From: JAKQHY01 sp034429475
GTDB taxonomy: Bacteria > Chloroflexota > Anaerolineae > B4-G1 > SLSP01
Assembly: GCA_034429475.1 (NCBI GenBank)
Contig: DAOUGD010000159.1
Coordinates: 1-64,000, forward strand
Direction: 5' to 3'
DNA: 64,000 nt
Part shown: piece after piece, positions 1 to 7,480 of the stretch
Numbering within the stretch: position 1 is the first letter of the stretch
Layout: every line of letters starts with the position of its first letter
The notes under the pieces: model-generated
Seen by the model: only the letters and a program-made list of their open reading frames with translations
Database searches by the model: none
What the model was told of the DNA's origin: nothing
Position numbers and translations under genes: made by a program

Positions 1-861
1 CCCTCTCCCCCTCCCCCCGTCTACCGTCTACCGTCTACCGTCTACCGTCTCCCCATCGCACTCTTCTGGCTTGTGCTAGTCTGCGTCCTATTCCCCTGGC
101 TGCTGCGCAATCGCCTGGTGATGGGACGCTGGCTGCTTTCGACGGCCTTCGAGGAGAATATGGCGCGGGTGAGCGCGGTAGCCACGTTGGCCGAGGTCAA
201 TGATATAGACGCCGATCCCTGGACGGAGACGTGGGAATATTTGTATGGACAAATCGTAGCACAGGCAGGGTCACGCTATGGTTGGGAGCCACAAATAACG
301 TCAGCGTTACCCTGCGCCGAGGGACAGCAGCGCCAGGAGCAGGTAGCGAACATGGCCCAGGAGATCGTGCAGCGCCATCCCCGTGAGGCGGCGGCGGCGC
401 ATCTGTGGGGCGTGATGCTGAGCCTGCTCGATCCGGGCCACCGACTGTGGTATCGGGCGCTGACCGGGCAGGAGTGGGCCACGACCGGCGTGGTGGACAA
501 CATCTGGGTGCGGCTGGCATGGTCGGTGGAGCGCCACGCCTGGGGGGATGCGCTGCATGCTTTCTGGCAAGAACGGGTGACGCAGATTCCGCCCACGGCA
601 GCGCTGGTCTGGTGGGGCTTGCTGATGGGGCGCGTCGTGGTCTGGGGATTGGGACTGCGCGGATTGGCGCGGCTGCAACTGCGCCCATGGGGCGCGCTGC
701 TGCTCGCCGGCGTTGTCGGGTATCTGCTGCTGCTGCCCGGCCCGATCGCGTATGACCGGTTCTACGTCCCGGCGGCGCCGGCAGTCGCGGTGTCGGTGGC
801 GGCAGGGGGCGTTTCAGTCTTGGGGAAGAGTTGCTCGCGGATATTGACGTTGCTGGAATGA
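1..861 (+). CDS. C-terminal part of a GT39-type membrane glycosyltransferase (5' cut)
   Basis: The frame is open from the first base, so the N-terminus lies outside the window. The visible part begins with low-complexity residues encoded by a 7-bp tandem repeat (19-52). A hydrophobic segment ending PWLLRN follows; this is typical of PMT/ArnT-like proteins just before their periplasmic part. Next come a soluble region of about 150 residues and two more hydrophobic helices. The role would be transfer of sugar from a lipid-linked donor on the outer face of the membrane; this is inferred from shape only. The last 100 bp overlap the convergent cyclic-nucleotide-binding gene, so the final 20-30 residues may be read-through. 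Confidence 0.55.
   Translation, partial: PSPPPPVYRLPSTVYRLPIALFWLVLVCVLFPWLLRNRLVMGRWLLSTAFEENMARVSAVATLAEVNDIDADPWTETWEYLYGQIVAQAGSRYGWEPQITSALPCAEGQQRQEQVANMAQEIVQRHPREAAAAHLWGVMLSLLDPGHRLWYRALTGQEWATTGVVDNIWVRLAWSVERHAWGDALHAFWQERVTQIPPTAALVWWGLLMGRVVVWGLGLRGLARLQLRPWGALLLAGVVGYLLLLPGPIAYDRFYVPAAPAVAVSVAAGGVSVLGKSCSRILTLLE
19..52. repeat. 7-bp tandem repeat (GTCTACC, about 4.7 copies)
   Basis: Four perfect head-to-tail copies of GTCTACC and a partial fifth. The repeat lies in the open frame of the glycosyltransferase at the window edge and encodes Val-Tyr-Arg-Leu-Pro-Ser-Thr without a stop. Similar heptamer arrays recur at 15.60, 15.69, 22.9, 24.0, 25.4 and 47.4 kb. Confidence 0.85.
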
Positions 862-1283
862 AGTTTGCGCGCCAGCTCGGCCGCGATGCGGTACATAATG
901 TGGAAGCCGATCTCCGGGTAATCCTGACATAATTTGAGCAGGCGGTTGCGGGGAATGCGGATGAGTTGCGCGTCACTTTTGCTGCGCGCGGAAGCGGTGC
1001 GGCGGCTTTCTTCCACCAAGATCACCTCGCCAAAGGTGTTTTCTGCGCCCAACGTCGTCACATATTGTTCCTGTCCGGCGTTTTCACTCTGGAGAAAGAT
1101 ATCAACGTCGCCCCGCGCGATGATGTAGATGGCATTGCCCGGCTCTCCTTGTTCAAAAATCAATTCGCCGGCTACATAGTTGATTTCCTCGCAAACCATC
1201 AACACCAGGTTCAGGTGAATCTCGTTCAGATCGCTGAAGAGATCGGACTGGCGTAACACCCGTTTACTTTCTTGCAGATGCAT
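762..1283 (-). CDS. cyclic nucleotide-binding domain protein without DNA-binding domain
   Basis: A 173-residue protein that is nearly all one cNMP-binding (CAP_ED) fold. It has the beta-roll pattern with GELIFEQGEPGNAIYII (about residues 38-54) and a phosphate-binding-cassette-like stretch FGEVILVEESRRTASA (about 84-99). No helix-turn-helix follows, so it is probably a ligand-sensing or partner-binding module rather than a CRP/FNR regulator. The Ala/Thr-rich tail (LFPKTETPPAATD) overlaps the 3' end of the convergent glycosyltransferase and looks like read-through. It is last in an operon, 12 bp after the phosphoesterase gene. Confidence 0.8.
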   Translation of the reverse strand: MHLQESKRVLRQSDLFSDLNEIHLNLVLMVCEEINYVAGELIFEQGEPGNAIYIIARGDVDIFLQSENAGQEQYVTTLGAENTFGEVILVEESRRTASARSKSDAQLIRIPRNRLLKLCQDYPEIGFHIMYRIAAELARKLHSSNVNIREQLFPKTETPPAATDTATAGAAGT

Positions 1284-1295
1284 GGGAATACTCCT

Positions 1296-1772
1296 TTACA
1301 GTTCAAGCCAGGTCAGAGCACCGGTCTCCAGGTCGAGGATCGCGCAGGTGGGGATGCGCACCAGCGCGCCGGGATTGATGACGCGCGTCGCGCCGACAGT
1401 TTCATCCTGCGGAATGTGTGTGTGACCGTGAATGACGAGCGCATACGTCGCACTATGGATGAGAGAGTCCAGGGTGACACTGTCATCGCCATGCAGCAGG
1501 GCAACGGCCACGCCGGCCACCGAGAGATGGTGAACTTTTGCCATCCGCCCGGAACCGAACAGTTCCTGCACAGTGGGGCGCAATTTAAGGTCACGGTCCA
1601 TATTGCCCTGAGCCAGCCACACATCAAATCCCGCAAACAACCGCAACGTAGCCGCATCGGTCACGTCGCCGGCATGAAACACGATGCTGACCTGCTGTTG
1701 GCGAAAGGATTCCAACGCTTGCTGGATTCTTGGATGCTCATTATGGGTGTCAGAAATGAGACCGATGCGCAT
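1296..1772 (-). CDS. YfcE/MJ0936-family metallophosphoesterase
   Basis: A 158-residue calcineurin-like phosphoesterase. All family metal-binding motifs are present in order: SDTH (residues 7-10), GDV (D36), GNMD (56-59), HGD (near 93) and HGHTH (near 114), followed by NPG. Length fits the single-domain YfcE/MJ0936 family, which hydrolyses phosphodiesters with two divalent metals. An AGGAG site lies 6 bp before the ATG. It sits between a CBS/ACT sensor and a cNMP-binding protein, about 40 and 12 bp apart. This suggests a nucleotide-signalling operon, but the substrate cannot be read from sequence. Confidence 0.88.
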   Translation of the reverse strand: MRIGLISDTHNEHPRIQQALESFRQQQVSIVFHAGDVTDAATLRLFAGFDVWLAQGNMDRDLKLRPTVQELFGSGRMAKVHHLSVAGVAVALLHGDDSVTLDSLIHSATYALVIHGHTHIPQDETVGATRVINPGALVRIPTCAILDLETGALTWLEL

Positions 1773-1812
1773 CTGCTACTCCTGATGGATGACAAGTTGC
1801 CTTTTATCGTCT

Positions 1813-2457
1813 CTAAACATCGCGCACGTCAGTGACGCGGGCTTGAATCGCCTCCATCGCCTTGACGAGCGTTTCTTTAGGAACGCCTTTGACTTTGATC
1901 AGCAGCAACCCCTTATCGCCGGGGGTGCTGTAGAAAGTGCCGAGGGTCGTAATGTCGCCGCCCAACGCGGCAATGGCGCCGGTGATCTGGCTCAACGTGC
2001 CGGGCTTGTCGGCAACGGCCAACGTCAAGCGAATGCCGGCGTCGCGCGCGCCCAGGAGTTCCAGGGTGGTTTTGAAGACATCTGTCTCGGTGATAATGCC
2101 GACGAGCTTATCCTTGTCCATCACCGGCAGCCCTCCGACCCCACGATCCACCATGATGCGGGCGGCTTCTTCCAGAGGCGCATCAAGCGAAATCGTGGCG
2201 ATGTCCTTCGTCATGATCTCTTTCACTTGCAATTTAGAGAGCAAGTAACCGACTTCATAGACGCTCAGGCTCGTCGCGGGCGAAGGGGAAGCGTAGAGCA
2301 GGTCTTTCTCCGAGATAATACCGATCAGCCGGCCTTTTTTATCCACCACCGGCAAACGGCGGACTTTGTGTTGGCGCATAAAACTCAGCGCCTCGGCTAC
2401 CGGCATCTCTGGCCTGATGGTGTGGGGGTTTTGCGTCATCCGATCCTTGACTAGCAT
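1813..2457 (-). CDS. AcuB-like protein: two CBS domains and an ACT domain
   Basis: A 214-residue cytoplasmic regulatory protein. CBS1 spans about residues 1-60 (VKDRMTQNPHTIRPEMPVAE), CBS2 about 77-135 (VKEIMTKDIATISLDAPL) and a C-terminal ACT domain about 142-205 (IRLTLAVADKPGTLSQITGA). CBS pairs bind adenosine nucleotides and ACT domains bind amino acids. The arrangement matches the Bacillus AcuB family, whose exact role is unclear. It is first gene of a minus-strand operon with its own promoter (2488-2516) and an AAGGAG site before the ATG. Confidence 0.85.
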   Translation of the reverse strand: MLVKDRMTQNPHTIRPEMPVAEALSFMRQHKVRRLPVVDKKGRLIGIISEKDLLYASPSPATSLSVYEVGYLLSKLQVKEIMTKDIATISLDAPLEEAARIMVDRGVGGLPVMDKDKLVGIITETDVFKTTLELLGARDAGIRLTLAVADKPGTLSQITGAIAALGGDITTLGTFYSTPGDKGLLLIKVKGVPKETLVKAMEAIQARVTDVRDV

Positions 2458-2487
2458 AGGTGTGTCTCCTTGTTGCTGATTTTCTTC

Positions 2488-2516
2488 ATTCTAGCATGGG
2501 AACCACCTTGCAGCAA
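2488..2516 (-). promoter_or_regulatory. promoter for the CBS/ACT operon
   Basis: On the minus strand, TTGCTG, 17 bp, TAGAAT, about 24 bp upstream of the AcuB-like start codon. It interleaves with the divergent metallopeptidase promoter. Confidence 0.6.
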
Positions 2517-2536
2517 GTTATCCACAAGATTATAAT
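2508..2536 (+). promoter_or_regulatory. promoter giving a leaderless mRNA for the metallopeptidase
   Basis: TTGCAG, 17 bp, TATAAT. The -10 box ends 6 bp before the ATG at 2543, so the predicted transcription start falls on or next to the start codon. No Shine-Dalgarno sequence is visible. Confidence 0.65.
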
Positions 2537-2542
2537 GGCGCT

Positions 2543-2911
2543 ATGAAACGCGAAGAGTTTGAAATCCTGGTGGCCGAAGCGCTAGATACTTTGCCCGAAT
2601 TTTTTCAGGACAAGTTGGAGAATGTGGAAGTGGTTCTGGAAGATTGGCCGGATACTGAGACGCTGCGTCGGGTGGGCGCGCATCATCCTGCCGACCTGCT
2701 GGGGTTCTATCACGGCATCCCTCAGACGCACCGCACCCATCACTACGGGCTGGTGCTGCCGGACAAGATCAGCATCTATCGGCGCCCCATCGAGATGCGC
2801 TGCGCGACGGTAGCCGCGATGCGCGCCATGGTGGCGCGCGTCGTGCGTCACGAAATCGGCCACCACTTTGGGATGAGCGAGGAACAGTTACGAAAATTGG
2901 GAGTGTATTAA
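2543..2911 (+). CDS. minimal zincin-like metallopeptidase (PF06262 type)
   Basis: A 122-residue protein ending in a zincin helix, HEIGHHFGM (residues 103-111), with His103, Glu104 and His107 as the expected zinc/catalytic set. The central LPDKISIYRRPIE strand is also typical of this small family. Members are soluble, lack a signal peptide and have poorly known function. No Shine-Dalgarno precedes the ATG and the -10 box ends 6 bp upstream, so it is probably translated from a leaderless transcript. A palindromic repeat follows directly after the stop codon. Confidence 0.85.
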   Translation: MKREEFEILVAEALDTLPEFFQDKLENVEVVLEDWPDTETLRRVGAHHPADLLGFYHGIPQTHRTHHYGLVLPDKISIYRRPIEMRCATVAAMRAMVARVVRHEIGHHFGMSEEQLRKLGVY

Positions 2912-2913
2912 GT

Positions 2914-2980
2914 CTTCTCACGCAAAGGCGCAAAGACGCGACAGGGGCAACCTTAGCGACTTTGTGCCTTTGCGTGAGAG
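2914..2980. repeat. palindromic repeat, CACGCAAAGGCGCAAAG family, copy 1
   Basis: Left arm about 2916-2937 (CTCACGCAAAGGCGCAAAG) and right arm about 2957-2980 (CTTTGTGCCTTTGCGTGAG) form an imperfect inverted repeat built from units of about 8 bp. It lies between the convergent metallopeptidase and glucan phosphorylase genes. A second copy is at 5397-5451. Confidence 0.8.
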
Positions 2981-2984
2981 TTTT

Positions 2985-5135
2985 TCAGCTTTTTTCCAGC
3001 GCCAGCGTCTCCTTGAGCGCAGGGACGTAATAATTCTCGGTGTACTCTTTCACCATCCGCCGCGTAGAGAACTGTGGGCCGATGGTGCGGATAGCTTCTT
3101 TCATCATGGCCACCCACCCACGCGGAACGTCGTCGCGGTCACGTTGATAGTACAGCGGCACTACCTGTTCTTCCAAGATGTGATAGAGGGCGCTGGCGTC
3201 TGCCCCATCCTGCCAGTTGGTGTCCTCGTATTCCGCCCCGGCGTCAATGCTCCAGCCATTACGACCGTTGTACGCTTCAGCCCACCAGCCATCCATAATA
3301 CTCAGATTGAGCACCCCGTTGAACGCGGCCTTCATCCCACTGGTGCCGCTGGCTTCGTTGGGCTTGCGCGGGGTGTTCAACCACACGTCCACTCCCTGCA
3401 CCAGGTAGCGGGAGACGTGCATATCGTAATCTTCCACGAAAGCGATGCGCCCCCCGAACTCCGGGTTGCGGGCGATGTTATAGATGTATTGCAGCAGCAT
3501 CTTCCCCGGATCGTCCGCCGGATGCGCTTTGCCGGCAAAGAGGAACTGCACCGGGCGGTAACGGTCGTGGATCAGCCGTTTAAGCCGTTCGATGTCGTTG
3601 AAAATCAGGTAGGCCCGCTTATAGGTAGCAAAGCGGCGCGCAAAACCGATCACCAGCGCGTCCGGGTCCAGGAAGATGCCAGAAGCCAGCAGTTGATCCG
3701 GCGGCGTGGCCTGTTGAATACGGGCGTCGCGGGCGCGCTCGCGGATGATGGACAACATCTTGCGCTTCAGCGTCAGGTGCGCCTGCCACAATTCTTCCTC
3801 CGGCATATCCTCGATGCGCGCCCACATCAGCGGGTCATCCTGATGTTTGATCCAGTCGGGACTGATGTGCTTGCGATACAGGCGGTGCATAGCCTCCCCC
3901 GTCCACGAAGGCAGATGGACGCCATTGGTGACGTGTTGGATGGGCACCGTCTCCTCAGTGACGTTATCCCAAAGATTCACCCACATCTTACGGGAAACGG
4001 CGCCATGAATGGCGCTCACACCATTCGCGCGCCCGGAGAGCAACAAGGCCAGCTTGGTCATGTTGAAGGCGTCATTGTGGTTACCCAGACCCAAGAACTC
4101 TTCCCGGCTCATCCCTAACTGCGGCCAGAAGGGGTAGAAATACTTTTCCATCAACCCAAAATCGAAGGTGTCGTGCCCGGCCGGGACCGGCGTGTGCGTG
4201 GTAAAAACCGCGCCGGCGCGGATACGGCCCTGCGCCTCGGCAAAGCTCAAACCCTGCGCCACGTACTCACGGGCGCGTTCCAGGCACAAAAAGGCCGCGT
4301 GGCCTTCATTGATATGCCACACGCGCGGATTGTAACCCAGGGCGCGCAAGATTTTGACGCCGCCGATCCCCAGGATGATTTCCTGTTGAAGGCGCATCTC
4401 CTGATCGCCGCCGTACAACCGCGCCGTCAGTTGGCGATCCCAGGGGGCGTTTTGCTCGACATTGGCATCCATCAAATACAGGCGCGTGCGCCCCACGTGC
4501 GTCTCCCACACCTTGAGCAGCACGTCGCGGTCGCCAATGCGCAAGGTGAACAGACATTCACCCTCCCCCTCCGCACAGCGCGCCGGGCGCAACGCGGCCT
4601 CGGCCAGATTCAGCGGCGGGTAGATGGCCTCCTGCCACCCGCTGGCGTCAAAGCGCTGGCGGAAGTACCCCTGCTCATACAAAAAGCCGATGGCGACAAA
4701 AGGCAGTCCCAGGTCGCTGGCTTCCTTGATGTGATCGCCGGACAAGACCCCCAGGCCGCCGGAGTAAATAGGCAGCGAAGTGTGCAGGCCAAATTCAGCG
4801 GAAAAATAAGCGATGGTATGCTGTTGTAGATCGGGGTGTTGTTGAACATACCAGGGCCGACCATTCTTAACATCCTTGTCCAGTTCCATCAACACCGCGT
4901 CCAAGTCACGCAAAAACAGCGGATCGCTGGTCAACCGCTGGATGTTTTCCGGCGGCGTCTCTAAAAGGATGCGAATAGGATTGTGACGGGTCGTGGCCCA
5001 CAGTTGCAGATCCAGTTGCTTGAAAAGGTCGCGGGAGGCCCGGTGCCACGACCACCAGAAGTTATACGCCAACTCCTCCAGACGCGCCAGGCGCGGCGTA
5101 AGTTTGGCTTGCAGGCCAGTTTTCTCTTCGTTCAT
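2985..5135 (-). CDS. glgP: alpha-glucan phosphorylase (GT35)
   Basis: Phosphorolysis of alpha-1,4-glucan (glycogen or maltodextrin) to glucose-1-phosphate, using pyridoxal phosphate. The N-terminus has the LARLEELAYNFWWSW pattern of the alternative phosphorylase subfamily (DUF3417 then phosphorylase). The PLP region is EASGTSGMKAAFNGV, its lysine being the expected Schiff-base residue. About 716 residues, normal for the subfamily. The frame extends to a TTG at 5150, but AAGGAG lies inside that extension, 6 bp before the ATG at 5135, so the later start is chosen. Expressed alone; repeats flank both ends. Confidence 0.93.
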   Translation of the reverse strand: MNEEKTGLQAKLTPRLARLEELAYNFWWSWHRASRDLFKQLDLQLWATTRHNPIRILLETPPENIQRLTSDPLFLRDLDAVLMELDKDVKNGRPWYVQQHPDLQQHTIAYFSAEFGLHTSLPIYSGGLGVLSGDHIKEASDLGLPFVAIGFLYEQGYFRQRFDASGWQEAIYPPLNLAEAALRPARCAEGEGECLFTLRIGDRDVLLKVWETHVGRTRLYLMDANVEQNAPWDRQLTARLYGGDQEMRLQQEIILGIGGVKILRALGYNPRVWHINEGHAAFLCLERAREYVAQGLSFAEAQGRIRAGAVFTTHTPVPAGHDTFDFGLMEKYFYPFWPQLGMSREEFLGLGNHNDAFNMTKLALLLSGRANGVSAIHGAVSRKMWVNLWDNVTEETVPIQHVTNGVHLPSWTGEAMHRLYRKHISPDWIKHQDDPLMWARIEDMPEEELWQAHLTLKRKMLSIIRERARDARIQQATPPDQLLASGIFLDPDALVIGFARRFATYKRAYLIFNDIERLKRLIHDRYRPVQFLFAGKAHPADDPGKMLLQYIYNIARNPEFGGRIAFVEDYDMHVSRYLVQGVDVWLNTPRKPNEASGTSGMKAAFNGVLNLSIMDGWWAEAYNGRNGWSIDAGAEYEDTNWQDGADASALYHILEEQVVPLYYQRDRDDVPRGWVAMMKEAIRTIGPQFSTRRMVKEYTENYYVPALKETLALEKS

Positions 5136-5181
5136 GACGATCTCCTTCAAAAATAGTCAGCAAATGACTCCCTTGAAAATA

Positions 5182-5241
5182 GCCACAGAGATCACAGAGT
5201 TCACAGAGAAAACCCTTTGTGTCCTTCGTGTCCTTTGTGGT
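5182..5241. repeat. palindromic repeat of 9-bp CACAGAGAT-like units
   Basis: Left arm 5182-5208 has three units (CCACAGAGATCACAGAG...). Right arm 5215-5241 is the imperfect inverse (CTTTGTGTCCTTCGTGTCC...). Same design as the outer palindrome at 10021-10224. Confidence 0.8.
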
Positions 5242-5245
5242 GAAA

Positions 5246-5282
5246 ATTTTCATCCAACCGCTGGTGAACCGCCGGTTAATGA
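5246..5282. repeat. 37-bp direct repeat, copy 1
   Basis: Identical to 5335-5371. Internally nearly palindromic (AACCGCTGGTGAACCGCCGGTT). A part of it recurs inverted at 16439-16451 in the leader of the ABC permease gene. Confidence 0.85.
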
Positions 5283-5334
5283 TGAATTCCTCTGAAAATA
5301 GTCCGATAGTCTTTAGTCTAGTAGTCTGATAGTC

Positions 5335-5371
5335 ATTTTCATCCAACCGCTGGTGAACCGCCGGTTAATGA
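5335..5371. repeat. 37-bp direct repeat, copy 2
   Basis: Exact repeat of 5246-5282, 89 bp downstream of it. Confidence 0.85.
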
Positions 5372-5396
5372 GCAATCCCTTGAAAAAAGGAGGAAG

Positions 5397-5451
5397 CTTC
5401 ACGCAAAGGCGCAAAGTAAAGAACTTGGCGGGCCTGGCGCTTTTGCGTGAG
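5397..5451. repeat. palindromic repeat, CACGCAAAGGCGCAAAG family, copy 2
   Basis: Left arm 5397-5416 shares 17 consecutive bases with the copy at 2914-2980. Right arm 5436-5451 (GGCGCTTTTGCGTGAG) closes the hairpin. Confidence 0.8.
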
Positions 5452-5479
5452 ATAGTTAATTTCTTCAGCCGGGAATGGC

Positions 5480-6331
5480 TTACGGTCTAATCCATAAAGC
5501 CAGCAAGAACATCAGCAGAGCCATTGTGGCAAATTCGATCACGATCTGACGGGTAAGACGCTTCAGCAGCAGTTGGTAAGTAATACCGTTGAGCAAATAC
5601 AACCCCAACGTGAGCAGCGTGGCCGCAGTCCAGGCGGAAACAGGCCAATAGCCGATGACCCAGGCGACTTCACTCTCCAACAGGGCAATGACGCCACCGT
5701 AAAGCAACACCGCGCCGGCCGGCACGCCGCTGGCGCTGAGCAGTTCCAAAGCCAGGAACCCGCTCAACAAAAAAATCGAAGGGGCGATCACCAGCGCGCG
5801 CTCCTGGCCTTCGATGGTCAGATTAAAAAGCACGAAACCGAGCAGATAATCCAAGATATTGAGCAAGGTACGCGCACTGGGATAAGCGGTAGCCTGCGGA
5901 GAAAAGGCGCGATGGCTCAAGTAGACCAGAACGCCCAACACAACGCCGCCGAGCAGCAAGGTGATCAGCCATACCGACCACGCGGCGGTGGCGCGCACCA
6001 GCAGCCGGGACAACAACAACGCCCCCAGCGTCGGCGTGATAAGCGAAAAACCCAACCAGCGCTCCTGCGCCTGACGCAAGGGATGGGTCTGCATAATCGA
6101 GAGCACGCCAGTCGCCACCAGGCCGGTCATCAAAACGGAAAGCATCCAATCCCCGCCAATAGAAAACCGGAGTGGCGACCCTAAAATTTGGGGAGTACTC
6201 CAAATAGTGAAAGTCGGCAGTTCGACAAAGCGAAACAAAGTCGCACTGAGCAGGGTCACGGCCAGCAAGACGCTGAGCTGATCGCGTTCCGCGTGCTGTG
6301 TTTTTTGGTTAAGAGCAAACATGCCCGTCAT
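5480..6331 (-). CDS. polytopic membrane protein of unknown function
   Basis: About 283 residues with roughly eight hydrophobic helices and short loops; no signal peptide and no catalytic motif seen. It resembles, from memory only, the DUF5656-type membrane proteins of Chloroflexota (for example FRFVELPTF near the start and GSPLRFSIGGDWML after it). The frame is open to 6421, but that extension (with FCNCFDFWPLVDK) looks non-coding. The start is placed at ATG 6331, with ATG 6322 as an alternative; neither has a clear ribosome-binding site. Neighbours give no functional hint. Confidence 0.6.
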   Translation of the reverse strand: MTGMFALNQKTQHAERDQLSVLLAVTLLSATLFRFVELPTFTIWSTPQILGSPLRFSIGGDWMLSVLMTGLVATGVLSIMQTHPLRQAQERWLGFSLITPTLGALLLSRLLVRATAAWSVWLITLLLGGVVLGVLVYLSHRAFSPQATAYPSARTLLNILDYLLGFVLFNLTIEGQERALVIAPSIFLLSGFLALELLSASGVPAGAVLLYGGVIALLESEVAWVIGYWPVSAWTAATLLTLGLYLLNGITYQLLLKRLTRQIVIEFATMALLMFLLALWIRP

Positions 6332-6450
6332 TCTAACGGGGGGGGGCGATTTGTCAACCAGAGGCCAGAAGTCAAAGCAGTTGCAAAAATGCGTGGCTAA
6401 GGTATAGTTGCAGATAACCAAGTTTCAGTAGAGCGCAATCTTGACTGTAG

Positions 6451-6468
6451 TAACGACGTTAGTCGTTA
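6451..6468. promoter_or_regulatory. perfect 7-bp inverted repeat upstream of the ricT-like gene
   Basis: TAACGAC-GTTA-GTCGTTA, 72 bp before the ATG, directly after a TTGACT at 6441 and overlapping a TATAAA. It could be an operator over a promoter or another dispersed palindrome. The -35/-10 spacing (18-20 bp) is too long for a confident promoter call. Confidence 0.4.
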
Positions 6469-6540
6469 TAAAGCCCCCCTAAAGTGGTCACTGCGGGCGT
6501 CGTTTTTGATAACTGATTTTATTAACGAAGGTTAAACCTT

Positions 6541-7467
6541 ATGGAAACAGAGAACGTAAAACAGGGCAAACCGGCCTTCCTGGCGGGGGTGCGCTTTCAA
6601 CCGGCGGGCAAGCCGTATCATTTCAATATTCCCGGCACAATGGCGGTGCGGGTTGACGACTGGGTCGTGGTGGAGACAGTCTACGGGGAGCAAGTGGGCC
6701 GGATAGTGTGCGCGCTGAACGAAGCGCCCGAAGGCATATCGCCCAAGAAACTGAAGCCGCTGCTGCGTCTGGCAACCGGCCTGGACATGGCGCGCTATTA
6801 CGTGATGCTGGAGCGCAGCAAACGCTTGTTAGAAGTTGGCAAGGAAGAGACACGTACACACGCCCCGGAACTTAAGCTGTTCGCGGCAGAATTTACGCTG
6901 GATGGCAGCAACGCCCTCGTCTCGTGTACCGGCAACGCCAGCAAGAAACAACTGGCTAACCTGCGCCGCCGACTGGTGAGCCGGATGAACTGCCGCATCG
7001 AACTCCACCCGGTCGGGCCGCGCGACCACGCGAAGGTGCTACAAGGGTACGGCGTCTGCGGCGAGGAACGCTGCTGCGGGCGATTCCTTACAGAATTTCA
7101 GGCCGTGTCCATCCGCATGGCGAAAGATCAGACGATCTCGATGGCCCCGACGGACATCACCGGCATGTGCGGGCGGCTGCGCTGCTGCCTCGGCTACGAA
7201 CACGAAGTCTATCTCGAAGAGGCAAAACTGCTGCCCCGCCTCAAATCGCGCGTGCGCACGGAGAAAGGCATCGGACGGGTGATCGATCTGGACATCCTCA
7301 AAGGCGATGTCGTCGTCGAAATTCCCCCCGACGGCCCTCGCGTGGAGCGACAACGTTTCCGCTTTGCCGCGAGTGAGGTACAGGTCGTGGCCCAGCCGGG
7401 CGCGCCAGCCCCCCCGGCGGCAGAGGCCGAAGACGCCGACGCAGATATAGTCCCTGAAGACGATTGA
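6541..7467 (+). CDS. ricT: PSP1-domain protein, RicT/YaaT family
   Basis: 308 residues; a PSP1 C-terminal-type domain covers about residues 10-250. The cysteine signature is present: CGEERCCGRF (near residue 168) and GMCGRLRCCLGYEHE (near 210). In Bacillus the RicA-RicF-RicT complex binds iron-sulphur clusters and affects RNase Y-dependent mRNA maturation. Other phyla carry stand-alone RicT homologues, as here. The acidic Ala/Glu/Asp-rich tail from about 285 is probably disordered. It lies 13 bp upstream of cruF and could be cotranscribed with the carotenoid genes. Confidence 0.85.
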   Translation: METENVKQGKPAFLAGVRFQPAGKPYHFNIPGTMAVRVDDWVVVETVYGEQVGRIVCALNEAPEGISPKKLKPLLRLATGLDMARYYVMLERSKRLLEVGKEETRTHAPELKLFAAEFTLDGSNALVSCTGNASKKQLANLRRRLVSRMNCRIELHPVGPRDHAKVLQGYGVCGEERCCGRFLTEFQAVSIRMAKDQTISMAPTDITGMCGRLRCCLGYEHEVYLEEAKLLPRLKSRVRTEKGIGRVIDLDILKGDVVVEIPPDGPRVERQRFRFAASEVQVVAQPGAPAPPAAEAEDADADIVPEDD

Positions 7468-7480
7468 CGCAGGCCCCCCT

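Larger units (their letters stand above)
5151..5479. other. 329-bp spacer made largely of repeats
   Basis: Holds three repeat families: a CACAGAG palindrome (5182-5241), two copies of a 37-bp sequence (5246-5282, 5335-5371) separated by AGTCTGATAGTC-like degenerate 7-8-mers, and a CACGCAAAGG palindrome (5397-5451). No protein-coding gene is evident. Confidence 0.75.
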
